13,451 bases of DNA from Deltaproteobacteria bacterium (GTDB lineage: Bacteria > Desulfobacterota > Binatia > Binatales > Binataceae), in contig JAJZAG010000065.1 in the NCBI GenBank assembly GCA_021799555.1, positions 1 to 13,451 on the forward strand. The letters run 5' to 3'. How positions within the stretch are numbered: position 1 is the first letter of the stretch; each line of letters starts with the position of its first letter. Under the pieces are notes generated by a model. That model was not told the origin of the DNA. It ran no database searches and saw only the letters and a list, made by a program, of their open reading frames with translations. Both the position numbers and the translations under genes were made by a program. Below, one piece after another: positions 1 to 7,609 of this stretch.

Positions 1-2547
1 GCTTGCCGCGTCGAGAGTTGCCGGCACGACCGGAAGCTCGCCGGCGGCGCGCAGCCGGGAAAGAACCTCGAATTGGACTTCCGCGAAAAGCCCGCCGCGC
101 GTCAGCGGGTCGATCGTCTCTATCGCCTCGGGATCTTCACGCAGTTCGAGCCGATGGATTGCCTGCAAGAGAAACTTGTACGGGCACGCGGCGAAATTCT
201 GGAGTGCGGTGGGCGAGTAAGATCGCGCGGCAAGCTGATGCGGTCCGAGCGCGGCCAGAGTATCGGGTTCAGGATCGACCAAGCCATCGGCGGGAGTCCA
301 TCGGCGGAGCCACCTGCGCGCCCGAGTCCGCATCGCGCGGCCAAGATATTCGTTGGCCCCGAGCAGGTAATTCGCGGCGCCGCGGACGGTCTCGGCGTCG
401 CCGCCGGCGAGCTTGTCGAGCACCGCCAGGTCGAACTCGGCGTCATCGATGGCGTCGGTCGCGTCCGGCGGCGCCGGCCATGCGGTTCCTGCAAGCGCGG
501 ACCGCGACGCGGCCCGCCGCGCCAGTTCGTCGAAGCCCGGCAGGCGTCCTTCGGCGGCATGGAGAACTTCGAGCGCATAGACCGAGGGCACGCGCGGGCG
601 ACCCTGCTCCAAATCCACCCGCGGATAGGAAAACATTACGCGCTGCTCGGCGGCGCCGACCGCGATCCGCAGCGCAAGACGCTCACGCGCGATGCGATCA
701 TCCCTGCGGAACAAATCGGCGCCAAGCGCGATGCGCGCGGCGTCGGACAAAATCGGATCCTCGGTTAGCTTTTGTGGGAATATCCGCTCGGCAAGTCCGG
801 GGACGATCACGACCTCAAAAGACATCGCGCGCGCCCGATAGGTCTGCGCGACGAAGACGGCGCCGTAACGCCGCGGCGCGGGCGGATCGACGAGGCTCGC
901 GAGATGCCGGCCGAGAACGTGACGGACTTCGCCGAGACCAACAGGGCCAACCGGGGCCATCGCATCGAGTTCGCCGAGAGTGGAGAGAATCTCGTCGCCG
1001 TCGCGGATCGCGGCGGCGACCAGCGCGCGAATCCGTTCGAGCCATTCGCCCCACGTCGAGCTAGACGGCAACGCGGCCAGCATCGCGATATGCGGCATCG
1101 CGATCTCGCGCAGATGACGCAAGTCAGCAATCTTGTGCTCGAGCGCGGCGGCCTGCGCAGTGTCGCTGTCGAGTTCGGCGAGGCGGCTGGCGAACTCGTG
1201 CTCAAGACCGTCGAGCCGGCGCGCCCATCGCTCGGCGCTTCCGATCACGGCGGCATCGACGATTATCTGCTCCCATCGCCACGGGGCGCGGGCGCGATCT
1301 TCGCCGGGGCGATTTTCCGCGGCGCTATGGGGTTCGAGCAGCTCGCGCGCGAGCGAGCCGGCAAACAGATCGGAAGTTTGTGCCGGTGCATCTTGGTCGG
1401 CGCCGGGATCCGGTTCCGGAACCTGGTCGAGCGAAAGATATTCCGCGTAGCGGCGGGCGGAAAGATTTTCAGCCGCGCACGCGAGCAGCGCCATCAATGC
1501 GCGCCCGGCGGGTCGCGGGCGGCGCGCGCCGAGCGCGAAATGGGCCGGTATCTGAGCGCGATCCAGCGCTTCTTCGAGGTACGGAAGATAGCGCGCGGGG
1601 TCATGGAGCAGCACGGCAATTCGATCGAAGGGCACGCCGGAGCGCGCCTCGTGATCGATTCGCCGCGCGATTTCGAGGCACTCGTGCATTTCGCCCGGCG
1701 CGGAAATGATCGTAACGGACTCGTCGAGAGAGCGCTCAGGCGGTTTCGCGTCGGAGAATAGAAAGTCTTGCGTCCGCGAGAGCGAGGTCGCGGCGCCGTC
1801 GCGGCAAATCGACCTGCCGAGCGGCGCCGCTCCGAGCGCGTCGGAAAGGATTCGCGCTGATAGTTCGTCGCCAGCCGGAAGAGTGGCGAGCAGGTTTTCC
1901 TCGCGCGCGGCTAGCGCGGCGACCAGTTCGGCTTCGCAGCGGCTTTCGAGCGGCACATCGAGCAGCAACGTGGGGATCGCGGCGAATCGCGGCGGCGGGT
2001 CGGCGCGCACCGCCTCAGCCGCAAGCGTCAGGATTCCCGCGCGATCGGCCAGCATCGCATCCCTGAGCTCCTGCTCGTAGCTCGTGAGCATCGCGGCCAG
2101 TTCGGCGCCCGGCCCGCCGTGCAGCGCGACGCGGTCCGGCGAAACGGACGCCATTCGCAATTCTTCGAGTGTAACGGCAAGCGCGTGCGCAAATCCGGGC
2201 TGTTCGATCACCGGTGCAAAATAGTCGAGCCGCACTTCTTCGCGAAGTTTGAATATCGCGCGCGCCGCGATCGCGTCGCGCGCAAGCTCGGGTGCGGGTG
2301 CCAGCCCGCGCGCGGCCATTGTGTCGGCGGCGAGCAAGCCGGCCAGGCGGTTGAAGGTCAGGCGATGAACTCCGGCCAACGCTCCGCGTTCGGCCGCAAT
2401 CGAGCGCACCAAGTCGTCGGCGCCGGAGCGAGCGGGCGCGAGGACGATCGCTTCGGTTGCGGGTTCAAGCGCGCGCAGCCATTCGCGTGCCGCCGCAATT
2501 CGCTCTGCAGCGCGGTTCGAGATGACTATCTGGCGCGACTCAGGCAT
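1..2547 (-). CDS. AddB-like helicase/PD-(D/E)XK nuclease family protein, 3' end cut by window edge
   Basis: The minus-strand frame is open from the ATG at 2547 to base 1: 849 codons with no stop. An in-frame TAA lies eight codons upstream with no other start between, so this ATG is the only usable one, although no Shine-Dalgarno is evident. The layout is that of AddB-type subunits of the AddAB double-strand-break-processing nuclease. The N-terminus (about 31-75) has a P-loop-like position reading APARSGADD, without the Walker A GK[ST]. A UvrD-C-like segment follows with VIVPGLAERIFP (about 580-591) and then EDPILSD. The nuclease domain starts at YSPTALQNF...ACPYKF (about 778-792), where C788 matches the first Fe-S cysteine of AddB. 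The catalytic PD-(D/E)XK residues and the last cysteines lie outside the window, given a usual AddB length near 1,100 residues. At RGGLFA (817-822) the His often found in this family is Ala. Family assignment is from motifs; AddB versus a related RecB-like nuclease is not settled. Confidence 0.82.
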   Translation of the reverse strand, partial: MPESRQIVISNRAAERIAAAREWLRALEPATEAIVLAPARSGADDLVRSIAAERGALAGVHRLTFNRLAGLLAADTMAARGLAPAPELARDAIAARAIFKLREEVRLDYFAPVIEQPGFAHALAVTLEELRMASVSPDRVALHGGPGAELAAMLTSYEQELRDAMLADRAGILTLAAEAVRADPPPRFAAIPTLLLDVPLESRCEAELVAALAAREENLLATLPAGDELSARILSDALGAAPLGRSICRDGAATSLSRTQDFLFSDAKPPERSLDESVTIISAPGEMHECLEIARRIDHEARSGVPFDRIAVLLHDPARYLPYLEEALDRAQIPAHFALGARRPRPAGRALMALLACAAENLSARRYAEYLSLDQVPEPDPGADQDAPAQTSDLFAGSLARELLEPHSAAENRPGEDRARAPWRWEQIIVDAAVIGSAERWARRLDGLEHEFASRLAELDSDTAQAAALEHKIADLRHLREIAMPHIAMLAALPSSSTWGEWLERIRALVAAAIRDGDEILSTLGELDAMAPVGPVGLGEVRHVLGRHLASLVDPPAPRRYGAVFVAQTYRARAMSFEVVIVPGLAERIFPQKLTEDPILSDAARIALGADLFRRDDRIARERLALRIAVGAAEQRVMFSYPRVDLEQGRPRVPSVYALEVLHAAEGRLPGFDELARRAASRSALAGTAWPAPPDATDAIDDAEFDLAVLDKLAGGDAETVRGAANYLLGANEYLGRAMRTRARRWLRRWTPADGLVDPEPDTLAALGPHQLAARSYSPTALQNFAACPYKFLLQAIHRLELREDPEAIETIDPLTRGGLFAEVQFEVLSRLRAAGELPVVPATLDAAS

Positions 2548-2644
2548 CGAAGCGGCGCGCGCGGCGCCGGGTTATTGATAGTTCGCTCGCGCCAGCGCTG
2601 TGGGCAAGAGGGCGGCCCGGTTGTTTCACAAGCGACCGCGCAGC

Positions 2645-3490
2645 CTATTTCACCAGGATGACCGGGTCGCCGACCCGGACCACGCCGCGCGCGGCAACTT
2701 CCGCGAAGACGCCAACGTTGACGCGATGAAACCGCGCCGCAGTGCGCAGCACGTCGAGATCCCGAGGCAGATCGTCCTGCGGATGCGTGGTCATCACGCA
2801 GCGCAGCGCCGGAATCATCGCGGTGATCTTCACGCTCGCGCCCACCAGTAATTCACCGCCTTCCCAGGCGTCCTCGACAAAGCGGTCGTCACCGGATCCG
2901 GTTTCGACCAGCAACGTGGGACGAAAGCGGCGCGGATCGAAAATCGATTTCGCGCCCGTGAGCTTCGACAGATGACGCAGCGTTCCGGTCGCCAGCACGT
3001 GCATCACGGCGGTGTCGAAGAACGATCCCTGCGCGAGCGCAAACTCGTCGGGCAAGTTGTCGGCGCTGAGGCCCGGAATCGCCTGCTCGACCGGTACATC
3101 GCCGAAAACGGTTTTCGGATCGATACCCGCGCGCTCGCGCACCGCGGTTTCGGCGCGTTCGAGAGTGACTTTGCGCCCAAGTGCGGCGCTGATTCGTTCG
3201 GAGGCGTCAGGATCGGCGGCGTGAATCACGCTTCCATCGGGCATGCGAATCGTGATCGAAGCGCCCGGGCCGGCGATTCCCGGATCGTCGTACTTGGCGC
3301 GGAAGCCGAACAGGGCGGAAAATTTCTTCGCGCTCGCGATCCGACGCGTAGCCGTCTCGCGCAGCGCCCACGCCCGGTCGCCGATTGCGCCGCGCTCGGT
3401 AATCTCGACTTGCGCGAGCTGCTCACCGAGCATCGATTTCACCGGATGCCGCCAGATGGCGGCCACGGTGCCGACCTGCGTTCGTGTCAT
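2645..3490 (-). CDS. MOSC domain-containing protein (YcbX/mARC-like)
   Basis: This 281-residue protein has the N-terminal beta-barrel signature of MOSC proteins (WRHPVKSM, about 13-20, then GDRAWALRE). It also has the core FDPRRFRPTL (about 184-193) and RCVMTTHP, where C231 is in the position of the molybdenum-ligating cysteine of YcbX and mARC. Members of this family bind molybdenum cofactor and often reduce N-hydroxylated compounds or transfer sulfur; the substrate here cannot be told. An AGGA lies 8 nt before the second ATG (3490) but only 2 nt before the first ATG (3496), so I prefer 3490. The ATG at 3496 would add two residues. It sits about 20 nt downstream of the LLM oxidoreductase stop and is very likely co-transcribed with it. 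A partner electron-transfer gene is not visible. Confident in the domain, not in the reaction. Confidence 0.88.
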   Translation of the reverse strand: MTRTQVGTVAAIWRHPVKSMLGEQLAQVEITERGAIGDRAWALRETATRRIASAKKFSALFGFRAKYDDPGIAGPGASITIRMPDGSVIHAADPDASERISAALGRKVTLERAETAVRERAGIDPKTVFGDVPVEQAIPGLSADNLPDEFALAQGSFFDTAVMHVLATGTLRHLSKLTGAKSIFDPRRFRPTLLVETGSGDDRFVEDAWEGGELLVGASVKITAMIPALRCVMTTHPQDDLPRDLDVLRTAARFHRVNVGVFAEVAARGVVRVGDPVILVK

Positions 3491-3515
3491 CGCCATTTTC
3501 CTGTCGGCCGCGATC

Positions 3516-4682
3516 CTAGCGATCGCGCGGATGGGTTGCGTTGTAGTCGCGGATCGCTTTTAGGATTGCGCCGCCGGCTTTTTCCATTAGCTCGCTCTTG
3601 TTCGCGGTAACGCGCGCCGCTGAAGCTTCAAGCGGTTTGATCAATCCTTGGCACCGAGGCATCACGTAGCGCGCGATCATCTCATAGCTGCGCAGGGCCT
3701 GTTCGCGCGTAGTCCAATCGTGAGCGAAACAGAGGATCGTGCCGAAGCCGCCAGATAGCGTTTGCAACTTGGCGATCCGATCGAGGGCGTCGTCGGGCGT
3801 ACCGATAATCGCGCCGCCATAGTCGGCCATCCGTTCGGCGGCGGCGTAGCCGTCATCGAATGGCGTGCGCTGCGGGCTACCAAGAATTCCCACTATATAC
3901 TCGTTCTGCCATTTCTTGAGGCCCTCGGCAACTTCGCGCAGCGCCTGTTCTTTGGAATCAGCCAGATGAAACGGCATTACGATTCGCCAATCGCGCCGTT
4001 CGATCTTTTGGCCGTGCTCGCGCGCGGAGGTCTCTCCGAAATTCCACTGGGTCGGCAGCGCGGCCAGCCCCGCTTCCGAGTACGACGCGACTGACAGTAC
4101 GCCCGTGCCGTATTTGCCGGCGCACTTCATTCCGGAGGGAGAGATCGTCGAGGCGACGGCGACGGGAATCCGCTCCTGGAGCGGCCGGATCTGGAGGGCC
4201 GCACCGTTGAGCTCGAACCACGAACCTTTATAGCTGAACGGCTCGTCGCTGTTCAGGAGGCGCAGGATCACGCCCAAACCTTCGTCCATCCGCTCGCGCT
4301 GCGTCATCGGATCGATCCCGAGCATCACGGCGTCCGACGGCAGCGCGCCCGGGCCGACTCCAAGCATCGCGCGTCCGTGGCTTAAATGATCCAACATCAC
4401 GATTCGCTGTGCGACGGTGAATGGATGGTGGTATGGCACGGATATGACGCCGGTGCCGAGCTTGATGCGTTTGGTGCGCTCGGCTGCGGCCACCAGGAAC
4501 ATCTCGGGCGACGCGATCGTCTCCCATCCGGCGGAATGATGCTCTCCCACCCAAAATTCGTCGAAGTGAAGGTCGTCGAGCCAACGCGCGAGTTCCAGAT
4601 CGCGCTGGAATTGAAGTGTGGGATGCTCACCGATCGGGTGATGCGGAGCGAGGAAGGCGCCGAAGCCAAGCCGATAGGTCAT
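3516..4682 (-). CDS. LLM class flavin/F420-dependent oxidoreductase
   Basis: This 388-residue protein is a member of the bacterial luciferase-like monooxygenase superfamily, a TIM barrel that uses FMN or F420. Visible family marks are the N-terminal strand GFGAFLAPHHP, FWVGEHHSAGW (about 43-53), the cofactor-site segment DHLSHGRAMLGVGPG (98-112), and the late motif GTPDDALDRIAKL (294-306). The length is normal for the group that includes limonene-1,2-monooxygenase-like and alkanal-monooxygenase-like enzymes. I cannot tell FMN from F420 or name the substrate. A GGAG sits 8 nt before the ATG, supporting this start. The gene follows a 26-codon micro-ORF that ends 14 nt upstream, and precedes the MOSC gene by 19-25 nt. 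It therefore looks like part of a minus-strand operon. The C-terminal helix (about 350-388) is slightly longer than in short family members. Confidence 0.9.
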   Translation of the reverse strand: MTYRLGFGAFLAPHHPIGEHPTLQFQRDLELARWLDDLHFDEFWVGEHHSAGWETIASPEMFLVAAAERTKRIKLGTGVISVPYHHPFTVAQRIVMLDHLSHGRAMLGVGPGALPSDAVMLGIDPMTQRERMDEGLGVILRLLNSDEPFSYKGSWFELNGAALQIRPLQERIPVAVASTISPSGMKCAGKYGTGVLSVASYSEAGLAALPTQWNFGETSAREHGQKIERRDWRIVMPFHLADSKEQALREVAEGLKKWQNEYIVGILGSPQRTPFDDGYAAAERMADYGGAIIGTPDDALDRIAKLQTLSGGFGTILCFAHDWTTREQALRSYEMIARYVMPRCQGLIKPLEASAARVTANKSELMEKAGGAILKAIRDYNATHPRDR

Positions 4683-4696
4683 GTGAAAAACTCCGT

Positions 4697-4777
4697 TCAG
4701 CCGCGGATCGCGGCAACATCGCCGCGCTCGATCGCGTCGAAGTGCCGATCGGCGATCTGAGGCGACTCGGTTTGCAT
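4697..4777 (-). pseudogene. Micro-ORF resembling a truncated SnoaL/NTF2-like N-terminus
   Basis: A 26-codon ORF starts at the ATG at 4777, with GGAG 9 nt upstream (4787-4790), and ends with TGA just before the ribosome-binding site of the LLM gene. Its peptide contains ADRHFDAIERGDVAAIRG. This reads like the opening helix of SnoaL-like/NTF2-fold proteins, where the sequence normally continues into a tyrosine and acidic turn before the catalytic sheet. No continuation is seen in any frame, because the LLM gene begins 14 nt after the stop. The most likely reading is a deletion remnant. A short leader peptide coupled to LLM translation is the alternative, and the intact ribosome-binding site leaves that open. 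The similarity is judged by eye from a short peptide. Confidence 0.4.
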
Positions 4778-4820
4778 TGCGTTCAGCTCCCTCGTTTGCA
4801 GCTCAGATAGATACGCCGGA

Positions 4821-5483
4821 TCAGGTTTTGCCTGACGACGGAGTCGCTGTCGGCAGAGAAGGGCTTGATGGTGGTACAGATGGAGCCGGCGATTTGGCCG
4901 CCGAAGGCGCGGAAGATGACGATGAGGTCGGGAGCGGCGTTGGCACGGTGACGGTTGGAATCGACGCGGGACTCATCGTCGGTACGGGTTGCTCCGGCGC
5001 CGGCGCCTGAGCGCTGCGGCTCGGCTCGGTTCCGACGCCGTATTGATAAACCAATTCGCCACCGAGATGTGCCTGATAGCCAATCACAACGACCGCGATT
5101 AACGCGACGATTAGGTAGATCGCGCGGCTCTTCGCCATGAAGCTCAAGCTTTCGATCAGAATGCGCCACAGCGCGAGCACACCGAACGCGTACATCAGAA
5201 CGTCGCCCAATTTGGCGTGGCGATGCATCAGCGCTTTGGCGTCCAGTGGGATCGCCTTCCAGACCCATTTGGGCTGGAGCATCCCACCCGTTACCCACGA
5301 GGCCGCCGCCGAGACTGCCCCCAGAATCATCAGCGTCAAGGCCATGTAGCGCAGCCATGCCCGGCTCGGCGCCAGGCTGGCGACGAGGTCGATCAACACG
5401 GCGACGAACAAGAGCGCGACCGTGAAGTGATCGGCAACCGGATGAAGCTGAAGAGTGGTTAGCCAAGCGAGGACGTTTGCCAT
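4821..5483 (-). CDS. DUF2231 family membrane protein with Pro/Ser/Thr-rich C-terminal tail
   Basis: This 220-residue membrane protein is of the DUF2231 type (COG4244-like), whose function is unknown; heme binding has been proposed from conserved histidines. Four hydrophobic segments are visible (about 18-38, 46-66, 93-113, 121-139). Conserved family elements are LHPVADHF (H14, H19), MHRHAKLGD (H87, H89) and YQAHLGGELVYQYGVG (H139). The last 65 or so residues are a low-complexity Pro/Ala/Ser/Thr tail that is probably extracytoplasmic. I chose the ATG at 5483 because AGGAG lies about 6 nt upstream. A longer frame to 5540 adds 19 residues without membrane or family features. The gene lies between the Agl23-like gene and the micro-ORF/LLM gene, all on the minus strand, and has a plausible promoter at 5556-5584. 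Confidence 0.82.
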   Translation of the reverse strand: MANVLAWLTTLQLHPVADHFTVALLFVAVLIDLVASLAPSRAWLRYMALTLMILGAVSAAASWVTGGMLQPKWVWKAIPLDAKALMHRHAKLGDVLMYAFGVLALWRILIESLSFMAKSRAIYLIVALIAVVVIGYQAHLGGELVYQYGVGTEPSRSAQAPAPEQPVPTMSPASIPTVTVPTPLPTSSSSSAPSAAKSPAPSVPPSSPSLPTATPSSGKT

Positions 5484-5555
5484 CGGGTCTCCTGAAAGAG
5501 TGATGAGCGTCCGGCGCCCGCTCCGAGCGCCGCACGGCATCTGCGTGCCTCGACT

Positions 5556-5584
5556 TTTATCGCAGAGCGAGGCGCTTCAGGCAA
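5556..5584 (-). promoter_or_regulatory. Candidate sigma70-like promoter upstream of the DUF2231 gene
   Basis: Read on the minus strand, TTGCCT (5579-5584) is followed after exactly 17 nt by GATAAA (5556-5561). Each box matches the sigma70 consensus at four of six positions. Transcription would start near 5548, giving a leader of about 65 nt to the DUF2231 ATG, with its AGGAG ribosome-binding site in between. The 162-bp gap after the Agl23-like stop makes a separate promoter reasonable. Pattern match only; GC-rich genomes of this kind have many chance matches. Confidence 0.35.
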
Positions 5585-5645
5585 TTGCGCGAATCCGGGC
5601 GAGAAACGGGCGGCGGCGAAATCGAATCGAAGGTTGCGCGGCAAA

Positions 5646-7472
5646 TTACTGGGGCGATGGAGCCGGCGACGGCGCCGCGGTAACCGTCGGCGCGGCGGTT
5701 GGCGACGGAGTAGCCGAGGGCGCGATTGCGGACGGCAATATGGACGAACCCGCGGCAGGCGTGAAGCTTGCGGCCGGACTGGGCGCGGCGCCGGGGGTCG
5801 CGGACGCCACGGCGCTCGTGGGCTTGCGCAGCGCGATGAGCATCTCTTCGACGCGAACCTCGCTCCACGCACGCGCGGTGAAAAAAAATCGCAGCGCCGT
5901 CGGAAGCGCCAGTTTGGCGAAGTCGGGAGTCCAGGTCTCCTCAAATCCGAATTGGAGGTTCGATGAAACATCCGGGGTCGGCGTCGGGTTCGGCGCCTGG
6001 CGCGTCGCTATCACGGTGGCAGTTTTTGGATCGTCCGAGGGTGCCAGAGAGCGCAGATACCAGGCGATCGCTTGAGCGTCGGCGGGAAGCGCGGCAGTAG
6101 CGCCGCGGCCGGCCGCTTTTATCGCACGGTTGCATTGCTCGCGAGTCTCGATGGTCGTCGCAGGTACGCTCCACAACAGCGACGCGCTGCGATCCCATGG
6201 CGCCTCGCTCGCGATCGGTGCGGCAACCACCACGTTGGTCAGGAGCATCGCATAGAGGGTCAGTACGGCGAGTGCGGCGGCGGGGTAGCGGATGGCGTCC
6301 CATGCATCGAGCTGATGCATCCATTGGATACCGCAGGCGCCGACAAGAGCGAGCGGCACGATGATTCCGACGGCAAAATCGGGCCGATATGCCGGCACGA
6401 GCGTCCACGACCCGACGCTTGCGATCATCCACACCAGCGCCCAGCCGGCAAAGAACGACTTGATCTGACGCGTGAGGATCGCGGCAATACCGGTGAGCGC
6501 CGCAAGCGCGATCGCGAATTCATAAAAGCTGACAATCGCCGCGTAGAAACGTACGGGATCGAGCCGCACGGGAGCGCCGATTCTCGAAAGCAGCGCCATC
6601 GACGCGGCCAGCGCAAAACCGAACGGCGCCTCACTTAGAATCTCGATTAGGAAAATCCATCCCGCAAGGAACGCGACGCCGCCCGCGACCAGAAGCCATC
6701 CATACCGCGTCCACCAGATCCGCACGCGCAGGACACTATTTCCGCCCGCGAGCACGGCGGCCAGACCGGTGACAACGAGCGCGACAGCGCCCGTGAGCGC
6801 ATCGATCCCACCAACCGGACCCGCGCTAATTGCGAGCACGAGCGCGATTCCGAGACCCACCGCGCGCGCCGCCGTCGGACGGCGTGACAGCGCGGCCGCA
6901 TACGCAACCGCGACCATCACTAGTGCGATTGCCGCGCTGGCAGTCGTGCCCGAGCGGGAGAAGTACGTGAGCGTAGGCGAGAGCGCGAGCATCGCGGCCA
7001 GCCCCAGCGCTCCGGCGCGTCCGATCGCGCCGCGCAAAGCAAACACGGCTGCTGCAAGCAGCAGCGCGCCGATCGCCGCGGCCATTTGCGCGCTCGAATC
7101 CGATACGCCAAAGGCGTGAAAGATTCCGATCTGCGCAAAGCCGATCCACCCGAGTCGATGGGCTGCCGCGGGCGGATATGCGCGCCCGGTCGCAAGCGCA
7201 TACTCGCCGAGCGCCCGCGCCGCCTCGCGGGGAAACATCGGGCGCCAGCCGAGCGCGGCGAAACGCGAAACGAGCGTGTAGGCCACAACGATGAGCCATC
7301 CAAGATGCTCGGCGGTGATGACGATCAGCGGTCGGTCGAGGCGGCGGGCGCTGCGCGCGTCGGGGTGCGGCGTGGTCTGCGCGGTAATTTGGGCGGCAGC
7401 GGGTTCGAGACGCTCGGCAGGATCAATTCCGAGGCGCCAGTCGTCCGGGCCGGGGTTTTCGTTGTGAGGCAT
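5646..7472 (-). CDS. Agl23/TIGR03663-like GT-C fold multi-membrane protein
   Basis: This protein of about 608 residues has roughly ten or more hydrophobic segments and a short charged cytosolic N-terminus (1-48). It resembles the Agl23 (TIGR03663) family, GT-C/PMT-like membrane proteins linked to lipid-bound sugar handling. Matching features are SRFAALGWRPM (69-79) at the end of the first membrane segment, YFSRSGT (170-176) where the family has a conserved tyrosine-serine-arginine turn, and AIAWYLRSL in the C-terminal soluble part. The usual acidic HDE after the first membrane segment reads PRE (81-83), so the metal-binding Asp expected of a working GT-C enzyme is missing. The last 50 residues are a Pro/Ala/Ser/Thr low-complexity tail. 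A TTG at 7481 is an alternative start; neither start has a good ribosome-binding site. Role in the cell is uncertain: a divergent or non-catalytic family member is possible. Confidence 0.6.
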   Translation of the reverse strand: MPHNENPGPDDWRLGIDPAERLEPAAAQITAQTTPHPDARSARRLDRPLIVITAEHLGWLIVVAYTLVSRFAALGWRPMFPREAARALGEYALATGRAYPPAAAHRLGWIGFAQIGIFHAFGVSDSSAQMAAAIGALLLAAAVFALRGAIGRAGALGLAAMLALSPTLTYFSRSGTTASAAIALVMVAVAYAAALSRRPTAARAVGLGIALVLAISAGPVGGIDALTGAVALVVTGLAAVLAGGNSVLRVRIWWTRYGWLLVAGGVAFLAGWIFLIEILSEAPFGFALAASMALLSRIGAPVRLDPVRFYAAIVSFYEFAIALAALTGIAAILTRQIKSFFAGWALVWMIASVGSWTLVPAYRPDFAVGIIVPLALVGACGIQWMHQLDAWDAIRYPAAALAVLTLYAMLLTNVVVAAPIASEAPWDRSASLLWSVPATTIETREQCNRAIKAAGRGATAALPADAQAIAWYLRSLAPSDDPKTATVIATRQAPNPTPTPDVSSNLQFGFEETWTPDFAKLALPTALRFFFTARAWSEVRVEEMLIALRKPTSAVASATPGAAPSPAASFTPAAGSSILPSAIAPSATPSPTAAPTVTAAPSPAPSPQ

Positions 7473-7481
7473 CGAAGCCAA

Positions 7482-7510
7482 TCGCTACGTTGAGGCGCGG
7501 GGCCTGTCAA
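7482..7510 (-). promoter_or_regulatory. Perfect -35 box with weak -10, upstream of the Agl23-like gene
   Basis: On the minus strand a perfect TTGACA (7505-7510) is followed by a 17-nt spacer and TAGCGA (7482-7487). The -10 match is poor (two of six). If used, transcription would begin almost at the ATG at 7472, leaving little or no leader, which fits the absence of a ribosome-binding site. This is a candidate only. Confidence 0.25.
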
Positions 7511-7609
7511 CGCTGGCGCGGTCCCGGAAATTAAGCGTACGTGAAAACCGTCCGGCGCGCTTGTGCGGCACGCGGGCACGGTTATGCTTGAGTCGTTTGA
7601 GGTCACGCG

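Noticed and set aside
3..2661. Long plus-strand ORFs (up to 353 codons) over the left end
   Set aside because: They are Arg/Ala/Gly-rich with no recognisable motif, and lie opposite an 849-codon minus-strand frame with clear AddB-like motifs.
4701..4712. Short hairpin CCGCG-AT-CGCGG-like in the gap before the LLM gene
   Set aside because: The stem is only about five pairs, there is no T-run, and it lies inside the micro-ORF. Chance is likely in such GC-rich DNA.
4783..5535. 250-codon minus-strand ORF in the DUF2231 region
   Set aside because: It overlaps the DUF2231 frame, has shadow composition with many Arg/Ser, and has no membrane segments.
7561..7588. Possible plus-strand promoter TTGTGC-N16-TATGCT before the permease
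   Set aside because: The -35 box matches at only three of six positions and the spacing is 16, so the match is too weak to list.
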